Positions 1 to 6,183 of a stretch of DNA of 11,721 bases are shown here, in pieces. Under the pieces are notes generated by a model. That model searched no databases. It saw only the letters and a program-made list of their open reading frames with translations, and was not told the DNA's origin. The stretch spans positions 1 through 11,721 of the forward strand of contig SFSZ01000023.1 of the NCBI GenBank assembly GCA_004563275.1. Direction: 5' to 3'. Source of the DNA: a bacterium (GTDB lineage Bacteria; Bacillota_I; Bacilli_A; RF39; UBA660). Position numbers and translations under genes: made by a program. Every line of letters begins with the position of its first letter. Position 1 is the first letter of the stretch.

Positions 1-19
1 AAGTTTTGCATTACAATAT

Positions 20-55
20 AAAAACCCAGTTGAGTATAGAACCCAACTAGGTTTT
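20..55 (-). terminator. Intrinsic terminator of the slipin gene
   Basis: Arms at 21-32 and 44-55 form a 12-bp stem around an 11-nt loop. On the plus strand positions 27 and 49 are a C/A mismatch, but in a minus-strand transcript they become a U-G wobble. The stem is therefore fully paired only in the slipin direction, and five U residues (24 to 20) follow. It lies about 50 bp beyond the slipin stop codon. A weaker plus-strand role for an unseen upstream gene cannot be excluded. Confidence 0.75.
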
Positions 56-106
56 AAATAAATATTTTTTTAGTGTCTACTTTTCGTTGACAACTTCACC
101 AAAAGG

Positions 107-859
107 TTATTTTTTTTCTGCCTTACTCTTAAGCGCATCTAAAACTTCAATAGGTAAAGCAAAAATAATCGTATTAGATTGATCAGAAGAAATATCATTA
201 ATAGTAGATAAAGTTCTTAAATGTAAAGCCCCAGGTGTACTACTCATAATTTCTGCAGCCTTAGCTAAATTTTCACTAGCTTCAACTTCACCAACAGACT
301 TAGTAATAACTGCAGCTTTTTCTCTTTCAGCCTCAGCAACTTTAGCAATAACACGTTTCATTTCTTCAGGTAAAGCTACATCTTTAAGTTCAACATTTTC
401 AACTTTAATACCCCAAGGATCAGTAGCTTCATCAACAATCTTACAAATTTCTTCAGAAATTTTATCTCTTTCTGCAAGAAGTTCATCTAAAGAAACAGCA
501 CCAACAGCATTACGCATAGTCGTTTGAGCAAGTTGAGCAACTGCATATCTATAATCTTCTACTGCAATAATAGCCTTACTAGCATCAAAAATCTTATAAT
601 ATAAAACCGCATTAATTCTAATAGAAACATTATCTTTAGTAATCGCATCTTGTTCAGGAACATCAACAGCCTTAGTTCTAATATCAACCTTTTTCATAGA
701 TTCAATAACTGGTAATATTAAATTCCATCCTGGATTAAGAATCTTTGCAAACTTACCAAATCTAAATTTAACACCACGCTCATATTCATTAACTTGTCTA
801 ATAGATCTAAGTAAAATAATTACAACTATTACAATGATAAATAATAACATAAATTCCAT
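107..859 (-). CDS. Slipin / SPFH (band 7, stomatin-like) membrane protein
   Basis: A 250-aa stomatin-family protein. Residues 2-18 are one hydrophobic helix with no signal-peptidase site, so it is probably anchored as a monotopic or single-pass protein. An SPFH/band 7 domain follows to about residue 170, with the family-typical stretches NEYERGVKFRFGKF, NPGWNLILPV and TMRNAVGAVSLDELLAERD. A charged Glu/Ala/Lys helix (about 170-205) of the kind that drives oligomerisation comes next, then a C-terminal tail. Slipins organise membrane microdomains and are often paired with an NfeD-type partner; none is next to this one. I chose the ATG at 859 because AAAGGAG lies five bases before it. A TTG start at 877 would place that ribosome site inside the gene. 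Divergently transcribed from the rest of the window. Family assignment is firm; role is general. Confidence 0.93.
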   Translation of the reverse strand: MEFMLLFIIVIVVIILLRSIRQVNEYERGVKFRFGKFAKILNPGWNLILPVIESMKKVDIRTKAVDVPEQDAITKDNVSIRINAVLYYKIFDASKAIIAVEDYRYAVAQLAQTTMRNAVGAVSLDELLAERDKISEEICKIVDEATDPWGIKVENVELKDVALPEEMKRVIAKVAEAEREKAAVITKSVGEVEASENLAKAAEIMSSTPGALHLRTLSTINDISSDQSNTIIFALPIEVLDALKSKAEKK

Positions 860-878
860 ACATACTCCTTTCACCAAT

Positions 879-907
879 ATAATATAATAATATGCTTAAA
901 TTATCAA
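879..907 (-). promoter_or_regulatory. Sigma-A-type promoter of the slipin gene
   Basis: On the minus strand, TTGATA (907-902) is followed after 17 bp by TATTAT (884-879). The predicted start is near 872, leaving a leader of only about 13 nt that consists almost entirely of the Shine-Dalgarno sequence. Confidence 0.65.
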
Positions 908-915
908 TAAAACCC

Positions 916-944
916 TTTAATTAATTAAAAAGTTATAATATAAT
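916..944 (+). promoter_or_regulatory. Probable promoter of the gene at 967
   Basis: Two overlapping TATAAT boxes (934-939 and 939-944) lie just upstream of the ribosome site GGAGGT (955-960). For the second box a weak -35, TTTAAT, is at 916-921 with 17-bp spacing. The region is AT-rich, so the exact box is uncertain. Confidence 0.45.
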
Positions 945-966
945 AACTAACCATGGAGGTAAGAAT

Positions 967-1464
967 ATGCAAAAAATTACATTAGATGAATATAAAAGAA
1001 TATTATGTTTAAATGAAGTAGATATGTTCTATGTATCAGAACCAAATTTAAAACAAAAACAATATATTGAAAAACATTATCAAGATGAAGAATTACAAGA
1101 AATAATAGATAACACTTTAAATTTTATCAAAAAATTATTAATTGTACTTAAAAATCAAACACCAATAGATGAAGAAACAATATCTTACCAATTTGAATTA
1201 CCATTAAATTCAATAAGTAAAATTTTAAATGGAAGTGATACTACAGCCGATGAACTATTCTACTTAGAAGGTAGCGAGAATCAAAAAATAAGTACTAAAT
1301 TAATCCAATATTTGTTTAGTAAGCAAAGTTATTTATTTTTCTCTTTTTTAGAAGATAAAATTACTTATAAAGACTATACTTTATATATTCCCGTTTTAAA
1401 TATTATTGTTCCTGCTAGTAAAGTTTTAGAATTATCAAAAGCTCAATCTCTAAACTTTAATTAA
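967..1464 (+). CDS. Hypothetical protein, 165 aa
   Basis: I do not recognise a family. It is a soluble-looking protein with no signal peptide or convincing membrane span, rich in Glu, Lys, Ile and Leu. The first two thirds look helical, with charged segments around residues 27-60. A central stretch (about 67-93, DEETISYQFELPLNSISKIL) might be a small helix-turn-helix-like unit, but I cannot defend that beyond appearance. The C-terminal part is aromatic and beta-prone (YLFFSFLEDKITYKDYTLYI). Its start is well supported by GGAGGT with six-base spacing. Base composition and codon use match the neighbours. A consensus promoter begins at its stop codon, so it is probably a one-gene unit. Confidence 0.75.
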   Translation: MQKITLDEYKRILCLNEVDMFYVSEPNLKQKQYIEKHYQDEELQEIIDNTLNFIKKLLIVLKNQTPIDEETISYQFELPLNSISKILNGSDTTADELFYLEGSENQKISTKLIQYLFSKQSYLFFSFLEDKITYKDYTLYIPVLNIIVPASKVLELSKAQSLNFN

Positions 1465-1493
1465 TTGACAATTTTTCTAATATAAACTATTAT
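1465..1493 (+). promoter_or_regulatory. Consensus sigma-A promoter
   Basis: TTGACA (1465-1470), a 17-bp spacer, then TATTAT (1488-1493). The -35 starts one base after the preceding stop codon. The predicted start near 1500 coincides with the ribosome site AGGTGA (1500-1505), giving a leader of roughly 12 nt. Confidence 0.75.
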
Positions 1494-1511
1494 TATTATA
1501 GGTGATAATAT

Positions 1512-2090
1512 ATGTTATTTAAAAGAAAAAAAGAAAGAACTAAAAAGAACATAATTAATTTAATATGTAGTGCTATTTTACTATTAGTAGGTCTAGCAAT
1601 GTTTATCCTACCTTGGATTAAAATCTTAGAACCTGTCAAAATATTATATGTAGTATTTAGTATTTATGCTTTAGTAAAATTAGTTGAATATTTCTTAACT
1701 AGAAATGGTAGTGACTTAGAAAATTTATACACCGCTATTGCTTCAGCTCTAGCTGCAATAAGTGGTTTTAGATTTATAAACTATGAACCAACAATAGTCT
1801 TAAGTATGACACTAGCATCTTGGGTAGCAGTTATGTCTATTATTAAATTAATTAAATTAGACTACTATCATGATCGTGAAAATGGTATGCTTTATGTTAA
1901 TTTAATTACATTCTCATTATTTATCCTTTTAGGATTACTAACAAGTATTAATCTATATTTTAATGAAACAGTTCAATACATTATGTTAGCGTTCTTCTTT
2001 GTTGTAAATGGATTATTAATGCTTGCTGAAAACGGAATTAGAATCCTAGTAACAAGTAAAGCATTAGATATAAGTGATATTAATAAATAA
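1512..2090 (+). CDS. Six-helix membrane protein, HdeD/DUF308-like
   Basis: A 192-aa integral membrane protein with a basic N-terminus (FKRKKERTKK) and six hydrophobic segments at about residues 15-36, 42-61, 72-89, 94-114, 127-146 and 153-172. The three pairs of helices, with Gly-containing turns and Pro after the first helix (MFILPWI), resemble the HdeD/DUF308 family, whose members are about this long. E. coli HdeD is linked to acid stress, but most homologues have no known role, so no function is assigned. The start is supported by AGGTGA six bases upstream. It has its own promoter and a terminator whose stem begins in its last codons, so it is probably monocistronic. The HdeD resemblance is based on topology and general pattern, not on a diagnostic motif. 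Confidence 0.7.
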   Translation: MLFKRKKERTKKNIINLICSAILLLVGLAMFILPWIKILEPVKILYVVFSIYALVKLVEYFLTRNGSDLENLYTAIASALAAISGFRFINYEPTIVLSMTLASWVAVMSIIKLIKLDYYHDRENGMLYVNLITFSLFILLGLLTSINLYFNETVQYIMLAFFFVVNGLLMLAENGIRILVTSKALDISDINK

Positions 2091-2101
2091 TCACTTTTTT
2101 T
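2072..2101 (+). terminator. Intrinsic terminator overlapping the stop codon
   Basis: A 7-bp stem pairs AAGTGAT (2072-2078) with ATCACTT (2090-2096) and is followed by a run of seven T (2095-2101). The left arm lies in the last codons and the right arm starts in the TAA. The stem is short and only modestly G/C-containing. Confidence 0.6.
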
Positions 2102-2102
2102 A

Positions 2103-2111
2103 TGATAAAAT
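2103..2111 (+). promoter_or_regulatory. Extended -10 promoter
   Basis: TG-A-TAAAAT directly follows the terminator T-run. No good -35 is visible. The predicted start near 2118 is at the GTGA ribosome site of the next gene. The same nine bases recur at 2718-2726. Confidence 0.5.
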
Positions 2112-2126
2112 ATATATGTGATGTTT

Positions 2127-2720
2127 ATGAAAACCAAAGAATTAAATTTATCAAAAAAAGAACTAATCAAAAAAATAAAACTATATAAAAGATTGATATA
2201 TAGAAACACAATCTTCAAAACCAACTCTAAAGATATAGATATCCAAAGAATTATCAAAGGATTAAATATCAAAAATCGTAAAGAAAGAATAACATATGTC
2301 TTTGATGAATCATGTAAAATGTTAGATAATCAAACTAAAAATACCAATATCTGTGGTTTCGATAAGAATAAACAATGTATTGTTCAAAGAAATAATAAAT
2401 CCAATCATATCTGTGGATGTTGTCGTCTTTGTGAATACGTTACCTTAAATGGATGTCCATCTAAAAATGTTGCTTGTAAATTATATAACTGTTCAGAAGT
2501 AACTAAAAATTATAATACTCTTAAATACAAAGACCTTTATCTATTAAAACTCTTAAACTTTAGACAAAGACAAATTATTAAATCAAACTATTTTACAATC
2601 AGAGAAGAAGCCTTAAAAGATTTATATTCTTACAGTATTTTTTATTCATTCTATCGAATGATAAAAAGACAATTTAAAAGATTATTTAAAAAAAATAAAT
2701 ACTTATATTTAAATAAATGA
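2127..2720 (+). CDS. Cysteine-rich conserved hypothetical protein
   Basis: A 197-aa protein with ten cysteines confined to residues 63-122 (63, 76, 84, 96, 98, 99, 102, 110, 117, 122), including HICGCCRLC and later GC, AC and NC. Flanking regions are strongly basic with no membrane span. The spacing suggests a Zn- or Fe-S-binding module. I have a general recollection of similar GCCxxCxx(L)..GC...CKL...C proteins in Clostridia and Bacilli without established function. Three nearby starts exist: GTG 2118, ATG 2121 and ATG 2127. I prefer 2127 because GTGA (2118-2121) can act as its ribosome site five bases upstream and the predicted transcript begins about there. The gene ends in TGA immediately followed in frame by TAA. 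Confidence 0.72.
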   Translation: MKTKELNLSKKELIKKIKLYKRLIYRNTIFKTNSKDIDIQRIIKGLNIKNRKERITYVFDESCKMLDNQTKNTNICGFDKNKQCIVQRNNKSNHICGCCRLCEYVTLNGCPSKNVACKLYNCSEVTKNYNTLKYKDLYLLKLLNFRQRQIIKSNYFTIREEALKDLYSYSIFYSFYRMIKRQFKRLFKKNKYLYLNK

Positions 2721-2726
2721 TAAAAT
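2718..2726 (+). promoter_or_regulatory. Extended -10 promoter overlapping the upstream stop codon
   Basis: TG-A-TAAAAT, identical to the element at 2103-2111. Its TGA is the stop codon of the cysteine-rich protein. The predicted start near 2733 falls on the ribosome site GAGGT (2733-2737) of the methyltransferase gene. Confidence 0.5.
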
Positions 2727-2741
2727 GAAAAAGAGGTATAT

Positions 2742-3596
2742 ATGGAAACAATAAAAGATTTTAATGAATATGAAATATTAGCTATGAGTAATGGCTATAA
2801 ATATGAAAGATGGAATAATATAACCCTAAAAAGGCCAGATCCTGAAATAATTTGGCCAGATAATGAAAATATTAAAGTAGATGCTAGATATACTAGAAGT
2901 AATACTGGTGGTGGTATGTGGGAAAAATTAAGTAATATCCCAGACTCATGGCAAATCCACTATAAAGATTTAGTATTTAACTTAAAATTAATGGGCTTTA
3001 AACACACTGGTTTGTTTCCAGAACAAGCTTATAACTGGGATTTAATAAGAAAAACCATCAAAAATTCCAATCGTAAATGCAAAGTATTAAATTTATTTGC
3101 TTACACCGGAGCTGCCAGTATTGCTGCCCTAAAAGAAGGAGCCGAAGTAGTACATGTTGATTCATCCAGAGGTATGATTGATTGGGCTAAAGAAAATGTT
3201 AAATCCAATCATTTAGAAAATGAAACCATTAGATTCTTAGTTGATGATGTTAAAAAATTCGTTAAAAGAGAACTAAGAAGAGGTAATAAATATGACATTA
3301 TTTTAATGGATCCACCATCATTTGGTAGAGGAGCTAAAAACGAAGTATGGTCAATCGAAAAAGATCTATACAATCTAGTTGATGATTGTACCAAACTTTT
3401 ATCAGACAAGCCATTATTATTTATTATTAATTCTTATACAACCGGTTTATCAAATACTGTAATAGAAAATATCCTTCATAAAACCATAACTAAAGAAGGA
3501 ACAATTACCTCAACCGAATTAGGAATTAAAGCTAAAAATAATTTAATCTTACCATGTGGTAACACAACAAGATGGGAAGCAAATGCAACTAAATAA
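2742..3596 (+). CDS. Class I SAM-dependent methyltransferase, RlmI-like
   Basis: A 284-aa protein matching the catalytic part of the RlmI/YccW-type family (cytosine-5 rRNA methyltransferases and relatives). The family-typical RPDPEIIWP is at 31-39, and the sheet region ahead of the Rossmann fold includes HYKDLVFNLKLMGFKHTGLFPEQ. SAM motif I (VLNLFAYTGAAS) is at 115-126, the acidic end of strand 2 at D140, an acidic pair at 168-169 and motif IV DPPSFGRG at 190-197. It lacks the N-terminal PUA domain of E. coli RlmI, as do many stand-alone homologues. E. coli RlmI methylates C1962 of 23S rRNA; the substrate here is not shown. The start has GAGGT five bases upstream. Its last 14 bases overlap the ABC-F gene, indicating a two-gene operon. 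Confidence 0.88.
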   Translation: METIKDFNEYEILAMSNGYKYERWNNITLKRPDPEIIWPDNENIKVDARYTRSNTGGGMWEKLSNIPDSWQIHYKDLVFNLKLMGFKHTGLFPEQAYNWDLIRKTIKNSNRKCKVLNLFAYTGAASIAALKEGAEVVHVDSSRGMIDWAKENVKSNHLENETIRFLVDDVKKFVKRELRRGNKYDIILMDPPSFGRGAKNEVWSIEKDLYNLVDDCTKLLSDKPLLFIINSYTTGLSNTVIENILHKTITKEGTITSTELGIKAKNNLILPCGNTTRWEANATK

Positions 3597-4650
3597 TATA
3601 ACTAAAAATTTTAATAGTAAAACCATTTTAAATAATGTCTCATTTAACCTATCTCAAAACGAAGTAATTGGACTAGTTGGTCCTAACGGGAGTGGTAAAA
3701 GTACTCTTTTAAAAATAATTTCTGGCCAAATTCTTGCGGATAAAGGTAAAGTAAAGTTAAATAATGAAACTGCCTTTTATTTGAACCAGGAAATATCACC
3801 AGAGTTTTATAACCTTTCAGTTGTTGATTACTTAAAACAAATAACTAATTTAACAAACTTAGAAGCAATAATAAGTAATTTTGAACAACATCCAGATGAA
3901 GCAAATATGGAAGATTATGGCAACGCCTTAGAAGAATACTTAAAAAAAGATGGATATAATTATGAAAGCAACTTGTCATTTATTTTAGCTGGTTTAAATT
4001 TTGATGAACCATTAGATAAAAAAATAAAAGAATTATCAGGTGGAGAAAAAATGAAAATACTTCTAGCTGCTATGCTTTTAAGCAATGATGATATTTTTCT
4101 TTTAGATGAACCAACCAATAATCTAGATATAGAAGCAATAACTTGGTTAGAAAAACATTTAAAAAGTTTAAATAAACAAATGATTATAGTAAGTCATGAT
4201 GAAGAATTTTTAAATAACTTAACTACCAAAATAATTGAGTTAGATGGCGGTAAAATTAAAGAATACAATTTATCATATTATGCTTATGTTGAATATAAAG
4301 AAATAGAATATACTCACGCTTTAGAAGCATATGAAAATGCCAAAGAAAAGAAATCAAAAATCAAGCAAGAAATAAATACTGCACAAAAATGGGCTTCTAA
4401 AGGAATGAAGAAAAAATCTAGTGATAATGATAAAATTGCTGCCAATTATCAAAAAGAGCAAACAAAGAAAACAGCTGGAAAAATCTCTAGACTAAATAAA
4501 GAATTAGATGAAGTTACAAACCATCTAGATATAGAAGCAACCAAAATAATAGAAGAAGTAATTGACACATTCAAAGGAACAATCATATGTATAACTCATA
4601 ATCGTAGTTTTAAATCAAAGTTAAATGCTGACTTATTTATAAATATGTAA
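3583..4650 (+). CDS. ABC-F ATPase with most of the second nucleotide-binding domain deleted
   Basis: A 355-aa soluble ABC-F protein without membrane domains. The first ATPase domain is intact: Walker A GPNGSGKST (33-41), Q-loop YLNQE, signature LSGGEKM (151-157), Walker B with DEPTNNLD (175-182) and H-switch SHDEEF (H205). A charged helical linker (about 245-311) follows, of the type that enters the ribosomal E site. The sequence then jumps to TNHLDIEA...CITHNRSF (312-355), which is the D-loop and H-switch end of a second domain. Its Walker A, Q-loop, signature and Walker B acidic residues are absent. Usual ABC-F proteins are about 490-640 aa. ABC-F proteins are ribosome-associated translation factors, some giving antibiotic protection. 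The start at 3583 begins the first beta strand and overlaps the methyltransferase gene; its ribosome site is weak (GGGAAG), consistent with coupling. It could be a decaying gene or a retained short form. Confidence 0.85.
   Translation: MQLNNITKNFNSKTILNNVSFNLSQNEVIGLVGPNGSGKSTLLKIISGQILADKGKVKLNNETAFYLNQEISPEFYNLSVVDYLKQITNLTNLEAIISNFEQHPDEANMEDYGNALEEYLKKDGYNYESNLSFILAGLNFDEPLDKKIKELSGGEKMKILLAAMLLSNDDIFLLDEPTNNLDIEAITWLEKHLKSLNKQMIIVSHDEEFLNNLTTKIIELDGGKIKEYNLSYYAYVEYKEIEYTHALEAYENAKEKKSKIKQEINTAQKWASKGMKKKSSDNDKIAANYQKEQTKKTAGKISRLNKELDEVTNHLDIEATKIIEEVIDTFKGTIICITHNRSFKSKLNADLFINM
4102..4540 (+). repeat. Imperfect direct repeat inside the ABC-F gene
   Basis: Positions 4102-4138 and 4504-4540 are direct repeats exactly 402 bp apart, matching at 31 of 37 positions by my count. 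Both begin TTAGATGAA and share CTAGATATAGAAGCAA. The first copy is the Walker B/D-loop of domain 1. The second lies where the linker runs straight into the D-loop of domain 2. Shared ancestry of the two domains explains the second half. The leading TTAGATGAA is a plausible deletion junction. Confidence 0.7.
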
Positions 4651-4717
4651 AAACCGAATTTATCAAAAAATAATAAATAAAAACCTATTCAAAAATAATT
4701 CTATTTTTCTTCCAACA

Positions 4718-4729
4718 AGAATATATTCT
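4718..4729 (+). promoter_or_regulatory. 12-bp palindrome before spoVS
   Basis: AGAATATATTCT is a perfect palindrome ending two bases before the GGAGG ribosome site of spoVS. It contains possible -10 sequences (TATATT, TATTCT) but no matching -35. It could be an operator or chance in AT-rich DNA. The remainder of 4651-4742 shows nothing else convincing. Confidence 0.3.
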
Positions 4730-4742
4730 AATGGAGGCACAA

Positions 4743-5003
4743 ATGGAAATATTAAAAGTATCCAGTAAGAGTAATCCTAGTAAAGTAGCTGGAGCAATTG
4801 CTAATGTCTTTCGTACTGATGGAATAGTTGAAATTCAAACTATTGGCGCCGGAAGTTTAAATCAAGCCATTAAAGCAATCGCTATAGCTAGAGGCTTTGT
4901 AGCTCCTAGTGGAAAAAATTTAGTTGTTGTTCCTGCATTTTCAGATATTCTAATAGATGGAGCAGAAAAAACAGCAATTAAATTAATCGTAGAGGCTGCC
5001 TAA
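4743..5003 (+). CDS. spoVS: Stage V sporulation protein S
   Basis: An 86-aa protein that follows SpoVS along its whole length: MEILKVSSKSNPSKVAGAIA at the start, IQTIGAGSLNQAIKAIAIARGF in the middle, then APSGKNL and a DGAEKTAIKLIVE ending. SpoVS is an Alba-like small nucleic-acid-binding protein. In Bacillus subtilis it is needed for spore coat and cortex steps and affects septation, and it also occurs in non-sporulating bacteria. The ATG at 4743 gives the family's usual length and start. The ATG at 4731 would put the GGAGG ribosome site inside the gene. It appears monocistronic, closed by two consecutive terminators. I see no sigma-H-type promoter of the Bacillus kind upstream, so its regulation may differ. 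Nothing else in the window is sporulation-specific. Confidence 0.96.
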   Translation: MEILKVSSKSNPSKVAGAIANVFRTDGIVEIQTIGAGSLNQAIKAIAIARGFVAPSGKNLVVVPAFSDILIDGAEKTAIKLIVEAA

Positions 5004-5012
5004 GCCTTTTTT
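4991..5012 (+). terminator. First terminator after spoVS, overlapping its stop codon
   Basis: AGAGGC (4991-4996) pairs with GCCTTT (5004-5009), including one G-U wobble, around a 7-nt loop that holds the TAA. Six T residues (5007-5012) follow. Confidence 0.6.
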
Positions 5013-5019
5013 ATATGCC

Positions 5020-5050
5020 AAATAAAGTCATAATAGACTTTATTTTTTTT
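5020..5050 (+). terminator. Second, strong terminator after spoVS
   Basis: A perfect 10-bp stem joins AAATAAAGTC (5020-5029) and GACTTTATTT (5036-5045) around a 6-nt loop. It is followed by an unbroken T-run to 5050. The left A-rich side also allows some function on the minus strand. Confidence 0.85.
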
Positions 5051-5058
5051 GTGATATA

Positions 5059-5067
5059 TGCTAATAT
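5059..5067 (+). promoter_or_regulatory. Extended -10 promoter of the transglutaminase operon
   Basis: TG-C-TAATAT sits just after the terminator. The predicted start near 5073 lies inside the possible ATG 5070 reading frame. This argues that translation begins at the next in-frame ATG, 5091. Confidence 0.5.
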
Positions 5068-5090
5068 AAATGGCCAAAAGAAGGATATCT

Positions 5091-6182
5091 ATGGAAGTAC
5101 TAAAAGAGTTAGATAAAATGAATTATACCTTTGTTAAGTCTTATCCCTTAAGTCATGTAATCACCATGTCTGATGATGAAATTAGATTATGTGTTTATAC
5201 AATTGTAGTAGACTATGAAACATTAACTAATCATTTTGATGAATTCTTAAGAGTAATTAAAATCCTAAAAGAAGAGGGAACAACCGTAATAAATTGTGAA
5301 ACATATGACTGTGTAAAATTTATAAACGAACATTATAAAGAAAGATTTCCAATGATAATTAATGTCTTAGATGATTATCAAAATAAAGATCGTTCTGATA
5401 TAAAACTTTCTGAACTAGATAAAACAATCATAACTATTCCCATTCCTCATCTAATGTGGGGTATTGACTTTGATAATCTAATTTATTTAAATTCAGTAAC
5501 CTACAACCAAAACGCCTTGTTTTATAATGGTAATAAAGAAATATCATTAGATGATTTAAAAAGAATTAAAGATGTAATTGAAGCATTAAAAGACGAAAAT
5601 CTATCAGATGCTCAAAAACTCCTTGTTGTATCAACTTATCTTCAAAGAAATGTCCAATATGTCGATAACACTCCAAATTTGAAAATCAATGGAGTAGAAT
5701 ATGAATTAGATGATCCATCCTTAACAAAAGAAATTCTTATTCCTGAAGTAGGTTTAATTGAAACTATTATTAATAAACACTATGGATTATGTATGGGTAT
5801 TGCTAACACTACAACAGTTCTTTTAAATAATCCTGAAATGAACATTGATGCTAGAACCCTTGTTAATGAAAATCATGCTTGGAATATCATTAAAATAGAT
5901 GGAAAATACTATTACTGTGATAATACTTGGGCTATAAGTAGAAGCCCTCATTTATTACCAAATGCTATCATGACTACTGAATTTTCTTCGACAAATTTAT
6001 TATTTGGTCAAAGAAGTATGGACCACATGAAAGAACATGACCTAATTTGTTCAGATAATCCCAACTTAAAACATATAAGTTATACTGACTATAGATTAAA
6101 CAGAACTATAAAAAAATCAAAAGACTTAATTACCAGTGGCTATTCAAAATCTCCAGTCTTAACAATGCATAGAAAGGTCTAA
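5091..6182 (+). CDS. Transglutaminase-like (papain-fold) protein
   Basis: A 363-aa protein whose C-terminal half has a transglutaminase core. The Cys motif is YGLCMGIA with C234, the His motif ENHAWN with H262, and the Asp motif YYCDNTW with D277. All three catalytic residues and their usual spacing are present, preceded by the helix YLQRNVQYVDN (183-193). The N-terminal 120 residues are unrecognised. There is no signal peptide or membrane span, so it should act in the cytoplasm. Bacterial members of this superfamily are proteases, peptidoglycan-linked hydrolases or amide-forming enzymes; which applies is not visible. I chose ATG 5091 because AGAAGGA ends five bases upstream and the likely transcript begins after 5070. 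It is followed after one base by the metallopeptidase-like gene, so the two are almost certainly co-translated. Confidence 0.8.
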   Translation: MEVLKELDKMNYTFVKSYPLSHVITMSDDEIRLCVYTIVVDYETLTNHFDEFLRVIKILKEEGTTVINCETYDCVKFINEHYKERFPMIINVLDDYQNKDRSDIKLSELDKTIITIPIPHLMWGIDFDNLIYLNSVTYNQNALFYNGNKEISLDDLKRIKDVIEALKDENLSDAQKLLVVSTYLQRNVQYVDNTPNLKINGVEYELDDPSLTKEILIPEVGLIETIINKHYGLCMGIANTTTVLLNNPEMNIDARTLVNENHAWNIIKIDGKYYYCDNTWAISRSPHLLPNAIMTTEFSSTNLLFGQRSMDHMKEHDLICSDNPNLKHISYTDYRLNRTIKKSKDLITSGYSKSPVLTMHRKV

Positions 6183-6183
6183 A

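Noticed and set aside
1973..2272. Minus-strand open frame of 99 codons
   Set aside because: It runs antisense across the end of the membrane-protein gene, the terminator and the start of the cysteine-rich gene. It is rich in Ile/Leu/Phe as expected for the complement of AT-rich coding DNA, and no ribosome site supports it.
3209..3409. Minus-strand open frame of 66 codons
   Set aside because: It lies wholly inside the methyltransferase gene, whose motifs are intact; no ribosome site and a low-complexity Ser/Leu product.
4691..4708. Possible terminator after the ABC-F gene
   Set aside because: A 7-bp stem made only of A/T pairs (AAAAATA/TATTTTT) without a separate T-tract is too weak to call; transcription may continue into spoVS.
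4651..4742. Sigma-H-type promoter for spoVS
   Set aside because: A GAAT occurs (4719-4722), but the preceding base pattern and an AGGAWWW-like -35 box do not fit.
5070..5090. Upstream ATG for the transglutaminase-like gene
   Set aside because: The ATG at 5070 lacks a ribosome site and lies at or before the predicted transcript start, whereas AGAAGGA is correctly placed for ATG 5091.
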